The notes under the pieces are model-generated. The model had not been told where the DNA came from and did not search any database. It saw only the letters and a list, made by a program, of their open reading frames with translations. The translations under genes were made by a program, and so were the position numbers. Below, one piece after another: positions 34,464 to 43,133 of a stretch of DNA of 64,000 bases (its first letter is position 1; every line of letters starts with the position of its first letter). Origin of the DNA: Paraburkholderia piptadeniae (GTDB lineage: Bacteria; Pseudomonadota; Gammaproteobacteria; Burkholderiales; Burkholderiaceae); the NCBI RefSeq assembly GCF_900007165.1, contig NZ_CYGY02000032.1, forward strand, positions 268,598-332,597, in the 5' to 3' direction.

Positions 34464-35104
34464 ACACCCCAGTTACCACACAGGAAACCGTGTTTGTCGT
34501 CGACGACGACGAAGCGGTGCGAGATTCGCTGCGCTGGCTGCTGGAGGCGAACGGCTATCGCGTTCAATGCTTCTCCGCCGCCGAGCAGTTCCTCGACGCA
34601 TGGCAGCCGCATCAGCATCCTGGCCAGATCGCGTGCCTGATTCTCGACGTGCGGATGTCGGGCATGAGCGGCCTCGAATTGCAGGAGCGCCTGATCGCCG
34701 ACAACACGCTGCTGCCCATCATCTTCGTGACGGGTCACGGCGACGTGCCGATGGCCGTGTCGACGATGAAGAAAGGCGCGATGGACTTCATCGAGAAGCC
34801 GTTCGACGAAGCCGAATTGCGCAAGCTCGTCGAGCGCATGCTCGACAAGGCGCGTAGCGAAAGCAGCAGCGTCCAGCAGCAGCGCGCCGCCGCCGAGCGC
34901 CTCGGCAAGCTCACCGCGCGCGAGCATCAGGTGCTCGAGCGCATCATCGCGGGCCGCCTGAACAAGCAGATCGCCGACGATCTCGGCATCAGCATCAAGA
35001 CGGTCGAAGCGCACCGCGCGAACATCATGGAAAAGCTCAACGTGAACACAGTGGCCGACCTGCTGCGTCTCGCGTTGTCTAACAAGCCGCAGCAGGCGCA
35101 GTAA
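34460..35104 (+). CDS. FixJ/NarL-family response regulator
   Basis: 214 residues. Receiver domain with acidic DDDE (15-18), phospho-acceptor D63 (ILDVRMSGMSG), the T/K residues in VTGHGD and EKPFDEAEL, then a LuxR-type HTH (about 145-205; TAREHQVLERIIAG and NKQIADDLGISIKTVEAHRA). The start overlaps the kinase stop, so the two are translationally coupled partners. The target genes are not evident; the adjacent, divergent pdh operon is one candidate. Confidence 0.93.
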   Translation: MNTPVTTQETVFVVDDDEAVRDSLRWLLEANGYRVQCFSAAEQFLDAWQPHQHPGQIACLILDVRMSGMSGLELQERLIADNTLLPIIFVTGHGDVPMAVSTMKKGAMDFIEKPFDEAELRKLVERMLDKARSESSSVQQQRAAAERLGKLTAREHQVLERIIAGRLNKQIADDLGISIKTVEAHRANIMEKLNVNTVADLLRLALSNKPQQAQ

Positions 35105-35614
35105 CGCCAGCGCGCCATGCGGGCGTCATCAAGTGATGGCGGCCCCGGAGCCCTCGCCCGCGGTTTGTCTTGCGTGTTGCGCGGGCGTCCGAAGCATCGT
35201 TGAGGCCATCACGTGGCGCCGCTTTCGCGGCGTCCTTCGTCGATTCGTCGCGTCCCCTCTTTACACCGCTTCACGCGTCTTCGCGCTTCGCCTCCATCGG
35301 CTCCCGTCTCGCGCGCACGCCGCCTTTCATTAGTCATCCAGATTAAGTCGCATCGCGCGACGAGCCGCGTTTTCATACGTCGCCCTCACTCTGTCGCCGT
35401 TTCCGCCATCAACGCTACTGCGATGCACGCGACATACAGCGCTCACATCGCGCATATCGCCGGTTCACGTAGCGCTTGCGCGCGCACCTCACTTCCATTA
35501 TCAGTCGATTTACACCCTCGCTCCCCCATCGCTCCATTGCCACAACACGCGTCGCGGCACGTCGGATTCGACTGACACCCGCCGCGCTCACAACGCAGCA
35601 AGGAGGTTCTCACC
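35105..35614. other. Intergenic region before the DUF3300 gene
   Basis: About 510 bp; C-rich on the plus strand. No gene, terminator or promoter of good quality is seen apart from the AAGGAGG ribosome site at 35600-35606 for the next gene. Confidence 0.5.
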
Positions 35615-36958
35615 GTGAATCGATATGAACGCTACCGGCCCCGCACATGGCTGCTTTGCGCGGCGCTTGCGGGCATGCCGCTCGCCGCGGGCATCGTCGC
35701 ACCCGTTGACGCCGTTGCGCAGACACCCGCGAAAATCACGAACCAGCAACTCGATTCGCTGACGGCGCCCATCGCCCTCTATCCGGATGCGCTGCTCGCG
35801 CAGGTGCTGATGGCGTCGACCTTTCCGCAGGACGTGGATGCGGCCGCCGCGTGGTCGAAGTCGAACACGCAGTACAAGGGCGACGATGCCGTCAAAGCCG
35901 TCGCATCGGAACCGTGGGACCCGAGCGTGCAATCGCTCGTCGCGTTCCCGCAGGTGCTCGCGACGATGGCCTCGAAGCCCGACTGGGTCACGCAGCTCGG
36001 CAACGCGTTTCTCGCGCAGCCGAACGATGTGATGGACTCCGTGCAGCGGCTGCGCAAGCAGGCGCAGTCGGCGGGCAATCTGAAGACGACCGAACAGCAG
36101 AAGGTGATCGTCGAGCAGAACACGATCCAGATCCAGCCGGCCAATCCGCAAGTGGTCTACGTGCCGACGTACAACCCGACCGTCGTGTATGGCGCATGGC
36201 CTTATCCCGCCTATCCGCCCGTGTATGTGCCGCCCCCTCCCGGTTACGCGATCGCGTCGGGCTTCGCGGCGGGGCTTGCATTCGGCGCGGGCGTGGCCGT
36301 CGTCAATTCGCTGTGGGGCGGATTCAACTGGAACAACCATGACGTCAATATCAACGTCAATCGTTACAACAACGTCAACGTCAACAACCGGATCAATTCG
36401 AACACCGCAACCTCGAACTGGAATCGCAACGCGAATGTCAACCGCAACAACGCGAACATCAATCGCAACAATGCCAACATCAACAACAATCTGGCCGCGC
36501 AACGCGATCAATATCGCGGACGCGACGCATCGCGCACACAGGCGCAACAAACGCTGCAGAACCGCACCGGTCAGAACCTGAGCGGCAACGCGAGCCAGCG
36601 CGTGCAGAACATCCATCAAGGCGGCGCGAACGCGGGCGAGATCCGCAACAGCGCGCAGAACATGAACCGCGACAACGCATTGCGCGGCGCCGGCGATGGC
36701 GCGGGCTCGCGGCAGGATTTGCAGCGCGGACAGGCAAGCCGCCAGTCGCTCGCGAGCAACGGTGGCGCGAGCAACCGTGTCGGCGCGGGCGGCGGCGGTC
36801 AGCAGCTCGGCGGCGGCGAGGCGGGAGGCAGCCGGCCCGGGGCCGGCGGCGCAGGACAGGCAGGCGGCGGCTTCAGCGGCGGAGGCGGAGCCCGGGGCGG
36901 TGGCGGCTTTGGCGGCGGCGCAGGCGGTGGTGGCGGACGCCAGTTCCATCGCCGCTGA
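35615..36958 (+). CDS. DUF3300 family exported protein
   Basis: 447 residues from a GTG start at 35615, with AAGGAGG 8 nt upstream. Signal peptide to about residue 36 (ending VDAVAQ), the DUF3300 domain about 42-215 (LDSLTAPIALYPDALLAQVL; NPQVVYVPTYNPTVVYG; a PPP-rich segment), a hydrophobic glycine-rich stretch, an Asn-rich region (about 242-300, repeats of NVN and NIN), and a long Gly/Gln/Ser-rich tail. The low-complexity tail suggests a surface or matrix-like protein, but no function is known for the family. It precedes a DUF2950 gene by 34 bp, a pairing seen in many Gram-negatives. Confidence 0.88.
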   Translation: MNRYERYRPRTWLLCAALAGMPLAAGIVAPVDAVAQTPAKITNQQLDSLTAPIALYPDALLAQVLMASTFPQDVDAAAAWSKSNTQYKGDDAVKAVASEPWDPSVQSLVAFPQVLATMASKPDWVTQLGNAFLAQPNDVMDSVQRLRKQAQSAGNLKTTEQQKVIVEQNTIQIQPANPQVVYVPTYNPTVVYGAWPYPAYPPVYVPPPPGYAIASGFAAGLAFGAGVAVVNSLWGGFNWNNHDVNINVNRYNNVNVNNRINSNTATSNWNRNANVNRNNANINRNNANINNNLAAQRDQYRGRDASRTQAQQTLQNRTGQNLSGNASQRVQNIHQGGANAGEIRNSAQNMNRDNALRGAGDGAGSRQDLQRGQASRQSLASNGGASNRVGAGGGGQQLGGGEAGGSRPGAGGAGQAGGGFSGGGGARGGGGFGGGAGGGGGRQFHRR

Positions 36959-36992
36959 GCGAACGATCACGAACGATCGACAGGAGGCACAC

Positions 36993-37991
36993 ATGATCCG
37001 CATTTCGACCCGCCGCGCGCTGCGCACGCTGCTTTGCGCGCGCCAGATTGCGCCGAGCGCTGCCCTTTCACACGTTCCACCCGATTCAACCGTCTTGCCG
37101 TTTGCGCGCGCATCGAATGCGCTCGCGGCCGTCGTCGCCGTGACGATATTCGCCGTCGCGCAACCCGCCGCTGCACAAGCCTTCTATCCGACGCCCGACG
37201 CCGCCGCCAGCGCGTTTGCCGACGCCCTCGCAACGAACGACCATCCGGCGATGGAGAAAGTGCTCGGCAAGAACTACGGCCGCTACATCCCGACCACCAA
37301 CATCGGCGAGGACGACATCTATGCGTTCCTCGGGCAATGGGCGAATGGCCATCAGATCGTCGACGATCCGGCGCCGCGCCACGGCCGCAAGAGCGTGCAT
37401 CTGGCCGTCGGCGCGAATGGATGGACGCTGCCGATTCCGATCGTGCAGAGCGCGCGCGGCTGGCAGTTCGACACGCCCGCCGCCACCGACGAAATGCTCA
37501 CGCGCCGCATCGGCCGCAACGAGCGCGCGGCAATTCTCACGTCGCTCGCGTACGTCGATGCGCAAAACGACTATCGAAGCCAGATGCAGCACTACGCGCA
37601 GAAGTTCATCAGTTCGCCCGGCCAGCGCGACGGACTCTACTGGCCCACGGCGCCCGGCGAGGCCGAAAGCCCGCTCGGGCCGCTCGCCGCGACGATGCCG
37701 CATCAGGTCGCGCCGGGCGAGGCGTACAACGGCTATCACTACCGCATCCTCACGTCGCAGGGCGCGAACGCCGAGGGCGGCGCACAGAACTACGTGCAGG
37801 ACGGCGCGCTGTCGAAAGGCTTCGGCCTCGTCGCGTGGCCGGCGGAATACGGCAAGACGGGCGTGATGAGTTTCATCGTCAACCAGAAGGGGCAGGTCTA
37901 CGAGAAGAATCTCGGCGCGCAGACGTCACGCGCGGCGAGCGCGATCACGTCGTTCAATCCCGATTCGTCGTGGACGGCGACGCAGCCCTGA
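36993..37991 (+). CDS. DUF2950 family exported protein
   Basis: 332 residues from the ATG at 36993, with AGGAGG 5 nt upstream. A long N-terminal region with a hydrophobic signal (ALAAVVAVTIFAVAQPAAAQA, cleavage about residue 62) precedes the DUF2950 domain, which shows AFYPTPDAAASAFADALATN, NYVQDGALSKGFGLVAWPAEY and GVMSFIVNQKGQVYEKNLG. Envelope protein of unknown function. Partner gene to the DUF3300 gene upstream; a hairpin about 57-88 nt downstream may end the unit. Confidence 0.88.
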   Translation: MIRISTRRALRTLLCARQIAPSAALSHVPPDSTVLPFARASNALAAVVAVTIFAVAQPAAAQAFYPTPDAAASAFADALATNDHPAMEKVLGKNYGRYIPTTNIGEDDIYAFLGQWANGHQIVDDPAPRHGRKSVHLAVGANGWTLPIPIVQSARGWQFDTPAATDEMLTRRIGRNERAAILTSLAYVDAQNDYRSQMQHYAQKFISSPGQRDGLYWPTAPGEAESPLGPLAATMPHQVAPGEAYNGYHYRILTSQGANAEGGAQNYVQDGALSKGFGLVAWPAEYGKTGVMSFIVNQKGQVYEKNLGAQTSRAASAITSFNPDSSWTATQP

Positions 37992-38339
37992 ACGCGCGCT
38001 GATCGTACCTTGACCGCGCGTTGAAATCTTCGCGATGACCGCGCGTCGCACTGGCCGCCTGCCCCGGCGGCGGCCAGTGTGCTGATCCGCGAAGCCAACC
38101 GATCCCATCCCCGACGGTATAATGTCGAACTTCGCTGCGGCGCGGTTTTCGCGCCGTGCGCTTTTCGGCACGCGACCTGTTCCTGCCTTCGAGCGCCATC
38201 CGTGCGATTCGCGACGGCCGCGCGAGAGCGCACATGTCGCGAACGCGCGCGCAGCACGCGCTGCATGCGCGGCAACGTGATCAAACGCCCCGCGCCTGCC
38301 CGCCCCGCCCGCATTCCGAACTCCGTATCTCGACCGACC
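37992..38339. other. Intergenic region and long folD leader
   Basis: About 350 bp. A hairpin (CACTGGCCGCC / GGCGGCCAGTG, 38049-38079) without a T-run follows the DUF2950 gene. TATAAT at 38118-38123 is a candidate -10 for folD and would give a leader of about 210 nt with several GC-rich hairpins. No gene is called. Confidence 0.5.
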
Positions 38340-39197
38340 ATGACAGCCAAACTGATCGACGGCATCGCCCTTTCCAAGACCTTGCGCGCCGACGTCGCCA
38401 CGCGCGCCGCCGCCCTCACCGCCCGTGGACATCAGCCCGGTCTTGCCGTCGTGCTCGTCGGCGACAATCCCGCCAGCGAGGTTTACGTCCGCAACAAGGT
38501 CAAAGCCTGCGAGGACAACGGACTCTTCTCGTCGTACGACCGCTATCCCGCCGGCATGACGGAGGCGGAACTGCTCGCGCACATCGACGAACTCAACCGC
38601 GATCCGAAGATTCACGGCATCCTCGTGCAGCTGCCGCTGCCCGCGCATATCGACAGCCACAAGGTGATCGAAGCGATCGCACCCGAGAAAGACGTCGACG
38701 GCTTTCACGTCGCGAACGCGGGCGCGTTGATGACGGGCAAGCCGCTCTTTCGCCCGTGCACGCCGTATGGCGTGATGAAGATGTTCGAAGCGTATGGCAT
38801 CGAATTGAAGGGCGAGAACGCCGTCGTGATCGGCCGCTCGAACATCGTCGGCAAGCCGATGGCGCTGCTGCTGCTCCAGGCAAACGCGACAGTCACGGTC
38901 TGCCACAGCAAGACTCGCGATATCGCCGCGTACACCCGCAATGCGGATATCGTCGTGGTCGCGACGGGCCTGCGCAACACGCTGACCGCCGACATGGTGA
39001 AGCCCGGCGCAACCGTGATCGACGTCGGCATGAATCGCGACGATCTCGGCAAGCTGTGCGGCGACGTCGACTTCGCGAACGTGAAGGAAGTGGCCGGCCA
39101 TATCACGCCCGTGCCGGGCGGCGTCGGCCCGATGACGATCACGATGCTGCTCGTCAACACGATCGAAGCGGCCGAGCGCGCGGCAGGCAAGGCCTGA
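38340..39197 (+). CDS. folD: Bifunctional methylene-THF dehydrogenase/methenyl-THF cyclohydrolase FolD
   Basis: 285 residues from the ATG at 38340 (MTAKLIDGIALSKTL). Interconverts methylene- and formyl-tetrahydrofolate for purine and formyl-Met synthesis. Family motifs: ASEVYVRNKVKACEDNG with the catalytic lysine, VQLPLPAHID, GRSNIVGKPMALLLL and the C-terminal HITPVPGGVGPMTITMLL. Normal length. Single-gene unit with a possibly long leader. Confidence 0.96.
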   Translation: MTAKLIDGIALSKTLRADVATRAAALTARGHQPGLAVVLVGDNPASEVYVRNKVKACEDNGLFSSYDRYPAGMTEAELLAHIDELNRDPKIHGILVQLPLPAHIDSHKVIEAIAPEKDVDGFHVANAGALMTGKPLFRPCTPYGVMKMFEAYGIELKGENAVVIGRSNIVGKPMALLLLQANATVTVCHSKTRDIAAYTRNADIVVVATGLRNTLTADMVKPGATVIDVGMNRDDLGKLCGDVDFANVKEVAGHITPVPGGVGPMTITMLLVNTIEAAERAAGKA

Positions 39198-39769
39198 ACG
39201 GTCCTCGGGACAACCGCCCTCTTGGTCGGATCGCGCGGATTGCATAGCCGTCCGCGCGCGTGCCATCAGCGGATCAGCGCATCATCTGAAAGGCGGCCAG
39301 CGGACGGTCAGATCCGCTGCCGTCGTCGGCGCGCTTTCGGACCGCTGAGTCATCGGGACGCTACCTGCTGCGAAGCGGCCGCCGCGCCACGACGAGCGGC
39401 AATTTTGAAGGATGCGAAATCCGCGCGAACGACAGGTACGCACGAGAAACGTGCAAGACCCACGCGAGACGCGCGCGCCGACCGTTCAACGATCCGCGAA
39501 ATTCCCTGTTGCGACCGTCCGCTTGCCGCTTTCCCGTTCTGGTACAAATATGCGTGAACCCGCAGCTTCTGCGCGCGGGCGGCAGTTCTGATAATTTGTG
39601 CTGCAACCGATCGATCCCGGCTGGAAATGGCGAATGGCGCCCCAATATGCTCCACAGGACGCCAGACGGCGGCCCGCACGCGCGCGGGCCGTGCCATGTG
39701 CGCCGCTCCGTTTCGGGCCCGGCTGACCGTCATCCGGGCCTTCACTCAACGCGTCAGACAGGAAGCAAC
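39198..39769. other. Intergenic region between folD and prlC
   Basis: About 570 bp. A GC-rich hairpin (CGCGCGGA / TCCGCGCG, 39232-39258) follows folD without a T-run. A GGAA ribosome site precedes prlC. I find no gene and no clear promoter. Confidence 0.5.
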
Positions 39770-41884
39770 ATGTCCACATCCCAATCGACATCCGACAATC
39801 CGCTCCTCGATTTCTCCGACCTGCCGCGCTTTGGCGAGATCCGCCCCGAACACGTGACGCCTGCCCTCGACGTGCTGCTCGCGGATGCGAACGCCGCCGT
39901 CGACCGCGCGAGCGAGCCGTCGACGCCCGCGTCGTGGGCCGACATCGTCGAGCCCGTCGAACGCGCGACGGAACCGCTGTCGCGCGCATGGGGCGTGATC
40001 GGCCATCTGAACGCCGTCGCCGATACGCCCGAGTTGCGCGCCGTCTATGGCGAGAACCTGCCGCGCGTCACCGAGTTCTGGTCGAGCGTCGGGCAGAATC
40101 TCGCGCTCTACGACAAGTACAAGGCGATCGCCGCGGCCAGCGATTTCGAATCGCTGACGGGCGAGCGCAAGAAGATCCTGAACAACGCGCTGCGCGACTT
40201 CCGACTGTCGGGCGCCGAACTGCCCGAAGACCAGAAGCCACGTTTCGCGGAACTGCAGGAACGTCAGGCCGCGCTGTCGAAGGCGTTTTCGGATCACGTG
40301 CTCGACGCGACCAATGCATATGCGTATATCGCCGAAAGCCAGGACGAGCTGGCCGGGCTGCCCGAAGACGTGATCGCAGGCGCCCGCGAAGCGGCCGGGC
40401 GCGACGGCAAGAGCGGCTGGAAGTTCACGCTGCATTTCCCGTCGTACTTCCCGGTGATGCAGTACTCGGAAAACCGCGCGATGCGCGAGACGATGTACCG
40501 CGCCTACGTCACGCGCGCATCGGAGCTCGGGCCGCAATACGGCAAGGGCAACACCGACTGGGACAACACCGCGAACATCGCCGAAAGCCTGAAGCTGCGC
40601 GAAGAAGAAGCGCATATGCTCGGCTACAAAAATTTCGCTGAAGTTTCGCTCACGCCGAAGATGGCCGAGTCGCCCAAGCAGGTGATGACGTTCCTCGAAG
40701 ACCTCGCGACGCGCGCGCGTCCGCACGCCGAGCACGACTGGCAGGAGCTGCGCGAGTTCGCCGCGAACGAGCTGGGCCTTGACGAATTGCAGCCGTGGGA
40801 TGTCGCGTTCGCCGCCGAGCGTCTGCGTCAGAAGCGCTACTCGTTTTCCGAAAACGAAGTAAAGCAGTATTTCCCGGAAGACACGGTGCTCAAGGGCCTG
40901 TTCAAGGTCACTGAGACGCTCTTCGGCGTGAAGATCCGCCGCGACGAAGCAGCGACGTGGCATCCGGACGTGCGCTTCTTCCGCGTCGAGAATCAGGACG
41001 GCGGCCTCGTCGCGCAGTTCTATCTCGACCTGTACGCGCGCGAAGGCAAGCGCGGCGGCGCATGGATGGACGATGCGCGCTCGCGCCGCAAGCCCGTCGA
41101 CGGCGCGGTGCAAACGCCCGTCGCGTATCTGACGTGCAACTTCTCGGCTCCCGTCGGCGGCAAGCCCGCGTGCTTCACGCACGATGAAGTGATCACCCTC
41201 TTCCACGAGTTCGGGCACGGGCTGCATCACATGCTGACGCGCGTCGACGAACTGGGCGTGTCGGGCATCAACGGCGTCGAATGGGATGCCGTCGAGCTGC
41301 CGTCGCAGTTCATGGAGAACTTCTGCTGGGAGTGGGACGTGCTGAGCGACATGACTTCGCACGTCGATACCGCGAAGCCGCTGCCGCGCGAGCTGTTCGA
41401 CAAGATGCTCGCCGCGAAGAACTTCCAGAGCGGCCTGGGCACGCTGCGTCAGATCGTGTTCTCGATGTTCGACATGAAGCTGCACGTCGACTTCGATACG
41501 TCCGGTGTGAAGAGCGCGAACGATCTCGCGCGCGAAATCAACGAGCGCTTCCACGTGATTCCGCAGGCTGCGTTCTCGCGCTGGCCGAATACGTTCAGCC
41601 ATATCTTCGCGGGCGGTTATGCGGCGGGCTACTACAGCTACAAGTGGGCTGAAGTGCTGTCCGCCGATGCGTATGCGGCATTCGAAGAAGCGGCGCAGTC
41701 GGGCACCGGCAGCGTGCTCGATGCGGCGACGGGCACGAGGTATCGCAAGGAGATTCTCGAAGTGGGCGGCAGCCGTCCCGCGATGGAATCGTTCAAGGCA
41801 TTCCGCGGCCGCGAGCCGAATATCGACGCACTGTTGCGTCACAACGGCATGGCGCCTGGCGCGGTGCCTGGGGCTGCGCATTGA
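39770..41884 (+). CDS. prlC: Oligopeptidase A (M3 family metallopeptidase)
   Basis: 704 residues from the ATG at 39770 with GGAA upstream. Zinc oligopeptidase that clears peptides, including cleaved signal peptides, from the cytoplasm. The M3 zinc motif HEFGH is at 479-483 (FHEFGHGLHHML), with the third ligand region ELPSQFMENFCWE downstream. The length and the C-terminal FAGGYAAGYYSYKWAEVLSAD match oligopeptidase A. A good terminator follows. Confidence 0.95.
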   Translation: MSTSQSTSDNPLLDFSDLPRFGEIRPEHVTPALDVLLADANAAVDRASEPSTPASWADIVEPVERATEPLSRAWGVIGHLNAVADTPELRAVYGENLPRVTEFWSSVGQNLALYDKYKAIAAASDFESLTGERKKILNNALRDFRLSGAELPEDQKPRFAELQERQAALSKAFSDHVLDATNAYAYIAESQDELAGLPEDVIAGAREAAGRDGKSGWKFTLHFPSYFPVMQYSENRAMRETMYRAYVTRASELGPQYGKGNTDWDNTANIAESLKLREEEAHMLGYKNFAEVSLTPKMAESPKQVMTFLEDLATRARPHAEHDWQELREFAANELGLDELQPWDVAFAAERLRQKRYSFSENEVKQYFPEDTVLKGLFKVTETLFGVKIRRDEAATWHPDVRFFRVENQDGGLVAQFYLDLYAREGKRGGAWMDDARSRRKPVDGAVQTPVAYLTCNFSAPVGGKPACFTHDEVITLFHEFGHGLHHMLTRVDELGVSGINGVEWDAVELPSQFMENFCWEWDVLSDMTSHVDTAKPLPRELFDKMLAAKNFQSGLGTLRQIVFSMFDMKLHVDFDTSGVKSANDLAREINERFHVIPQAAFSRWPNTFSHIFAGGYAAGYYSYKWAEVLSADAYAAFEEAAQSGTGSVLDAATGTRYRKEILEVGGSRPAMESFKAFRGREPNIDALLRHNGMAPGAVPGAAH

Positions 41885-41963
41885 TGTTGCTGCGTGCACG
41901 GGCGCGCAACCTGTGCGCCCGTGAATAGCGCTTTAACGTAGCCGCTCGCGCGTTCTGCCACAA

Positions 41964-41996
41964 GGCGGGTTCGGGACAACCGGACCCGCTTTTTTA
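41964..41996 (+). terminator. Terminator of prlC
   Basis: Stem GCGGGTTCGG / CCGGACCCGC (one G-T pair) with a 5-nt loop, followed by TTTTTTA. Confidence 0.85.
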
Positions 41997-42009
41997 TTCG
42001 CGCGTGCGC

Positions 42010-42786
42010 TTATTCCGTCAACGCGATGACGGGCGCGTGATCCGAAGGCTGATCCCACTTGCGCGGCGTCTTGTCGACGTCGCAATGCGTGCAACTCGCC
42101 GCGAGCGGCTTCGACAACAGAATGTGGTCGATGCGCAGACCCGCATTGCGGCGGAACGCGAGCATCCGGTAGTCCCACCACGTGAAGGTTTTCTCAGGCT
42201 GCTCGAAGAGCCGGAACGAATCGACGAGGCCGAGTTCGATGAGACGCTGGAACTGCGCGCGCTCTTCCGGCGACACGAGGTTCTGCCCTTCCCACGCCTT
42301 CGGATCATGCACGTCGCGGTCTTCGGGTGCGATGTTGTAGTCGCCGAGCAGCGCGAGCTTCGGATACTGCGCCAGTTCGCCGACAATCCAATCGTGCAGC
42401 GCATCGAGCCAGCGCAGCTTGTACGCGAACTTGTCGGTGCCGGGCGCCTGGCCATTCGGGAAGTAAGCGGAGATCACGCGCACGCCATCGATGGTTGCGG
42501 CGATCACGCGCTGCTGCGGGTCGTCGAAGCCCGGAATGTTGCGCACGATGTTGCTTTCATCGACGCTCACGCCGTCGCGCACGAGAATGCCGACGCCGTT
42601 ATAGGTCTTCTGTCCCGCGAACCAGCTGCGGTAGCCCTTGGCTTCGAGTTCGGCGCGCGGAAATTTTTCGTCGGGCAGCTTCAGTTCCTGAAGACACAGC
42701 ACGTCGGTCTGGCTGAGTTCGAGCCAGTCGATCACATGCTGCTGACGAACCTTCAGGGAGTTCACGTTCCACGTGGCTAATTTCAT
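42010..42786 (-). CDS. xth: Exodeoxyribonuclease III
   Basis: 258 residues. Class II AP endonuclease and 3'-5' exonuclease for repair of abasic and oxidised DNA. Visible motifs: TWNVNSL (catalytic Asn), CLQELKL (metal-binding Glu), GDYNIAPEDRDVHDP, and the C-terminal SDHAPVIALT with the catalytic Asp/His. Single gene, convergent with prlC and followed on the minus strand by the prlC terminator region. It lies 84 nt beyond the terminator of the tRNA gene. Confidence 0.95.
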   Translation of the reverse strand: MKLATWNVNSLKVRQQHVIDWLELSQTDVLCLQELKLPDEKFPRAELEAKGYRSWFAGQKTYNGVGILVRDGVSVDESNIVRNIPGFDDPQQRVIAATIDGVRVISAYFPNGQAPGTDKFAYKLRWLDALHDWIVGELAQYPKLALLGDYNIAPEDRDVHDPKAWEGQNLVSPEERAQFQRLIELGLVDSFRLFEQPEKTFTWWDYRMLAFRRNAGLRIDHILLSKPLAASCTHCDVDKTPRKWDQPSDHAPVIALTE

Positions 42787-42869
42787 CGCTCGTTCTCGTT
42801 CTCTCGGGTGCAGGATGGAATCTTACCGCGATCGCGCAACGCGGCTCGGTGCCGCAACGTGCGCAAGTA

Positions 42870-42909
42870 AAAAAGCAAAAGCCCGCAACGCTTGCAGCGA
42901 TGCGGGCTT
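42870..42909 (-). terminator. Terminator of the initiator tRNA gene
   Basis: Minus-strand stem AAGCCCGCA / TGCGGGCTT with a 13-nt loop, then TTTTGCTTTTTT. Confidence 0.8.
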
Positions 42910-42952
42910 CGAATGCTGGGGCCGTGTGGAGCAGAACACGATGCCATGAAAC

Positions 42953-43029
42953 TGGTTGCGGGGACAGGATTTGAACCTGTGACCTTCGGGTTATGAGCCC
43001 GACGAGCTGCCAGACTGCTCCACCCCGCG
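42953..43029 (-). tRNA. Initiator tRNA-fMet (CAT anticodon)
   Basis: 77 nt including an encoded CCA. The minus-strand sequence starts CGCGGGGTGGAGCAG and closely matches E. coli tRNA-fMet: C1 opposite A72 (no pair), three G-C pairs in the anticodon stem (GGG...CCC) and anticodon CAT (42993-42995). These are initiator signatures, so this is the start tRNA and not elongator Met. It stands alone between exonuclease III and the racemase gene. Confidence 0.97.
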
Positions 43030-43042
43030 TCAGAGGAAGCGA

Positions 43043-43071
43043 ATTGTACTGACACCTGCTTCACGCGTCAA
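43043..43071 (-). promoter_or_regulatory. Promoter of the initiator tRNA gene
   Basis: Minus-strand TTGACG (43071-43066), a 17-bp spacer and TACAAT (43048-43043), about 14 nt before the mature tRNA 5' end. A near-consensus stable-RNA promoter. Confidence 0.85.
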
Positions 43072-43133
43072 ACACTTGAGCGAATTTTTTTAACTATCCT
43101 CTGCTAGAGGCCGGCGATGATGGCGTATCAGGC

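Noticed and set aside
35588..37027. Minus-strand frame of about 480 codons
   Set aside because: Antisense to the DUF3300 gene; its apparent hydrophobic runs come from the reverse of Asn- and Gly-rich codons.
39746..41899. Minus-strand frame of about 715 codons
   Set aside because: Antisense to prlC, which has the HEFGH zinc motif.
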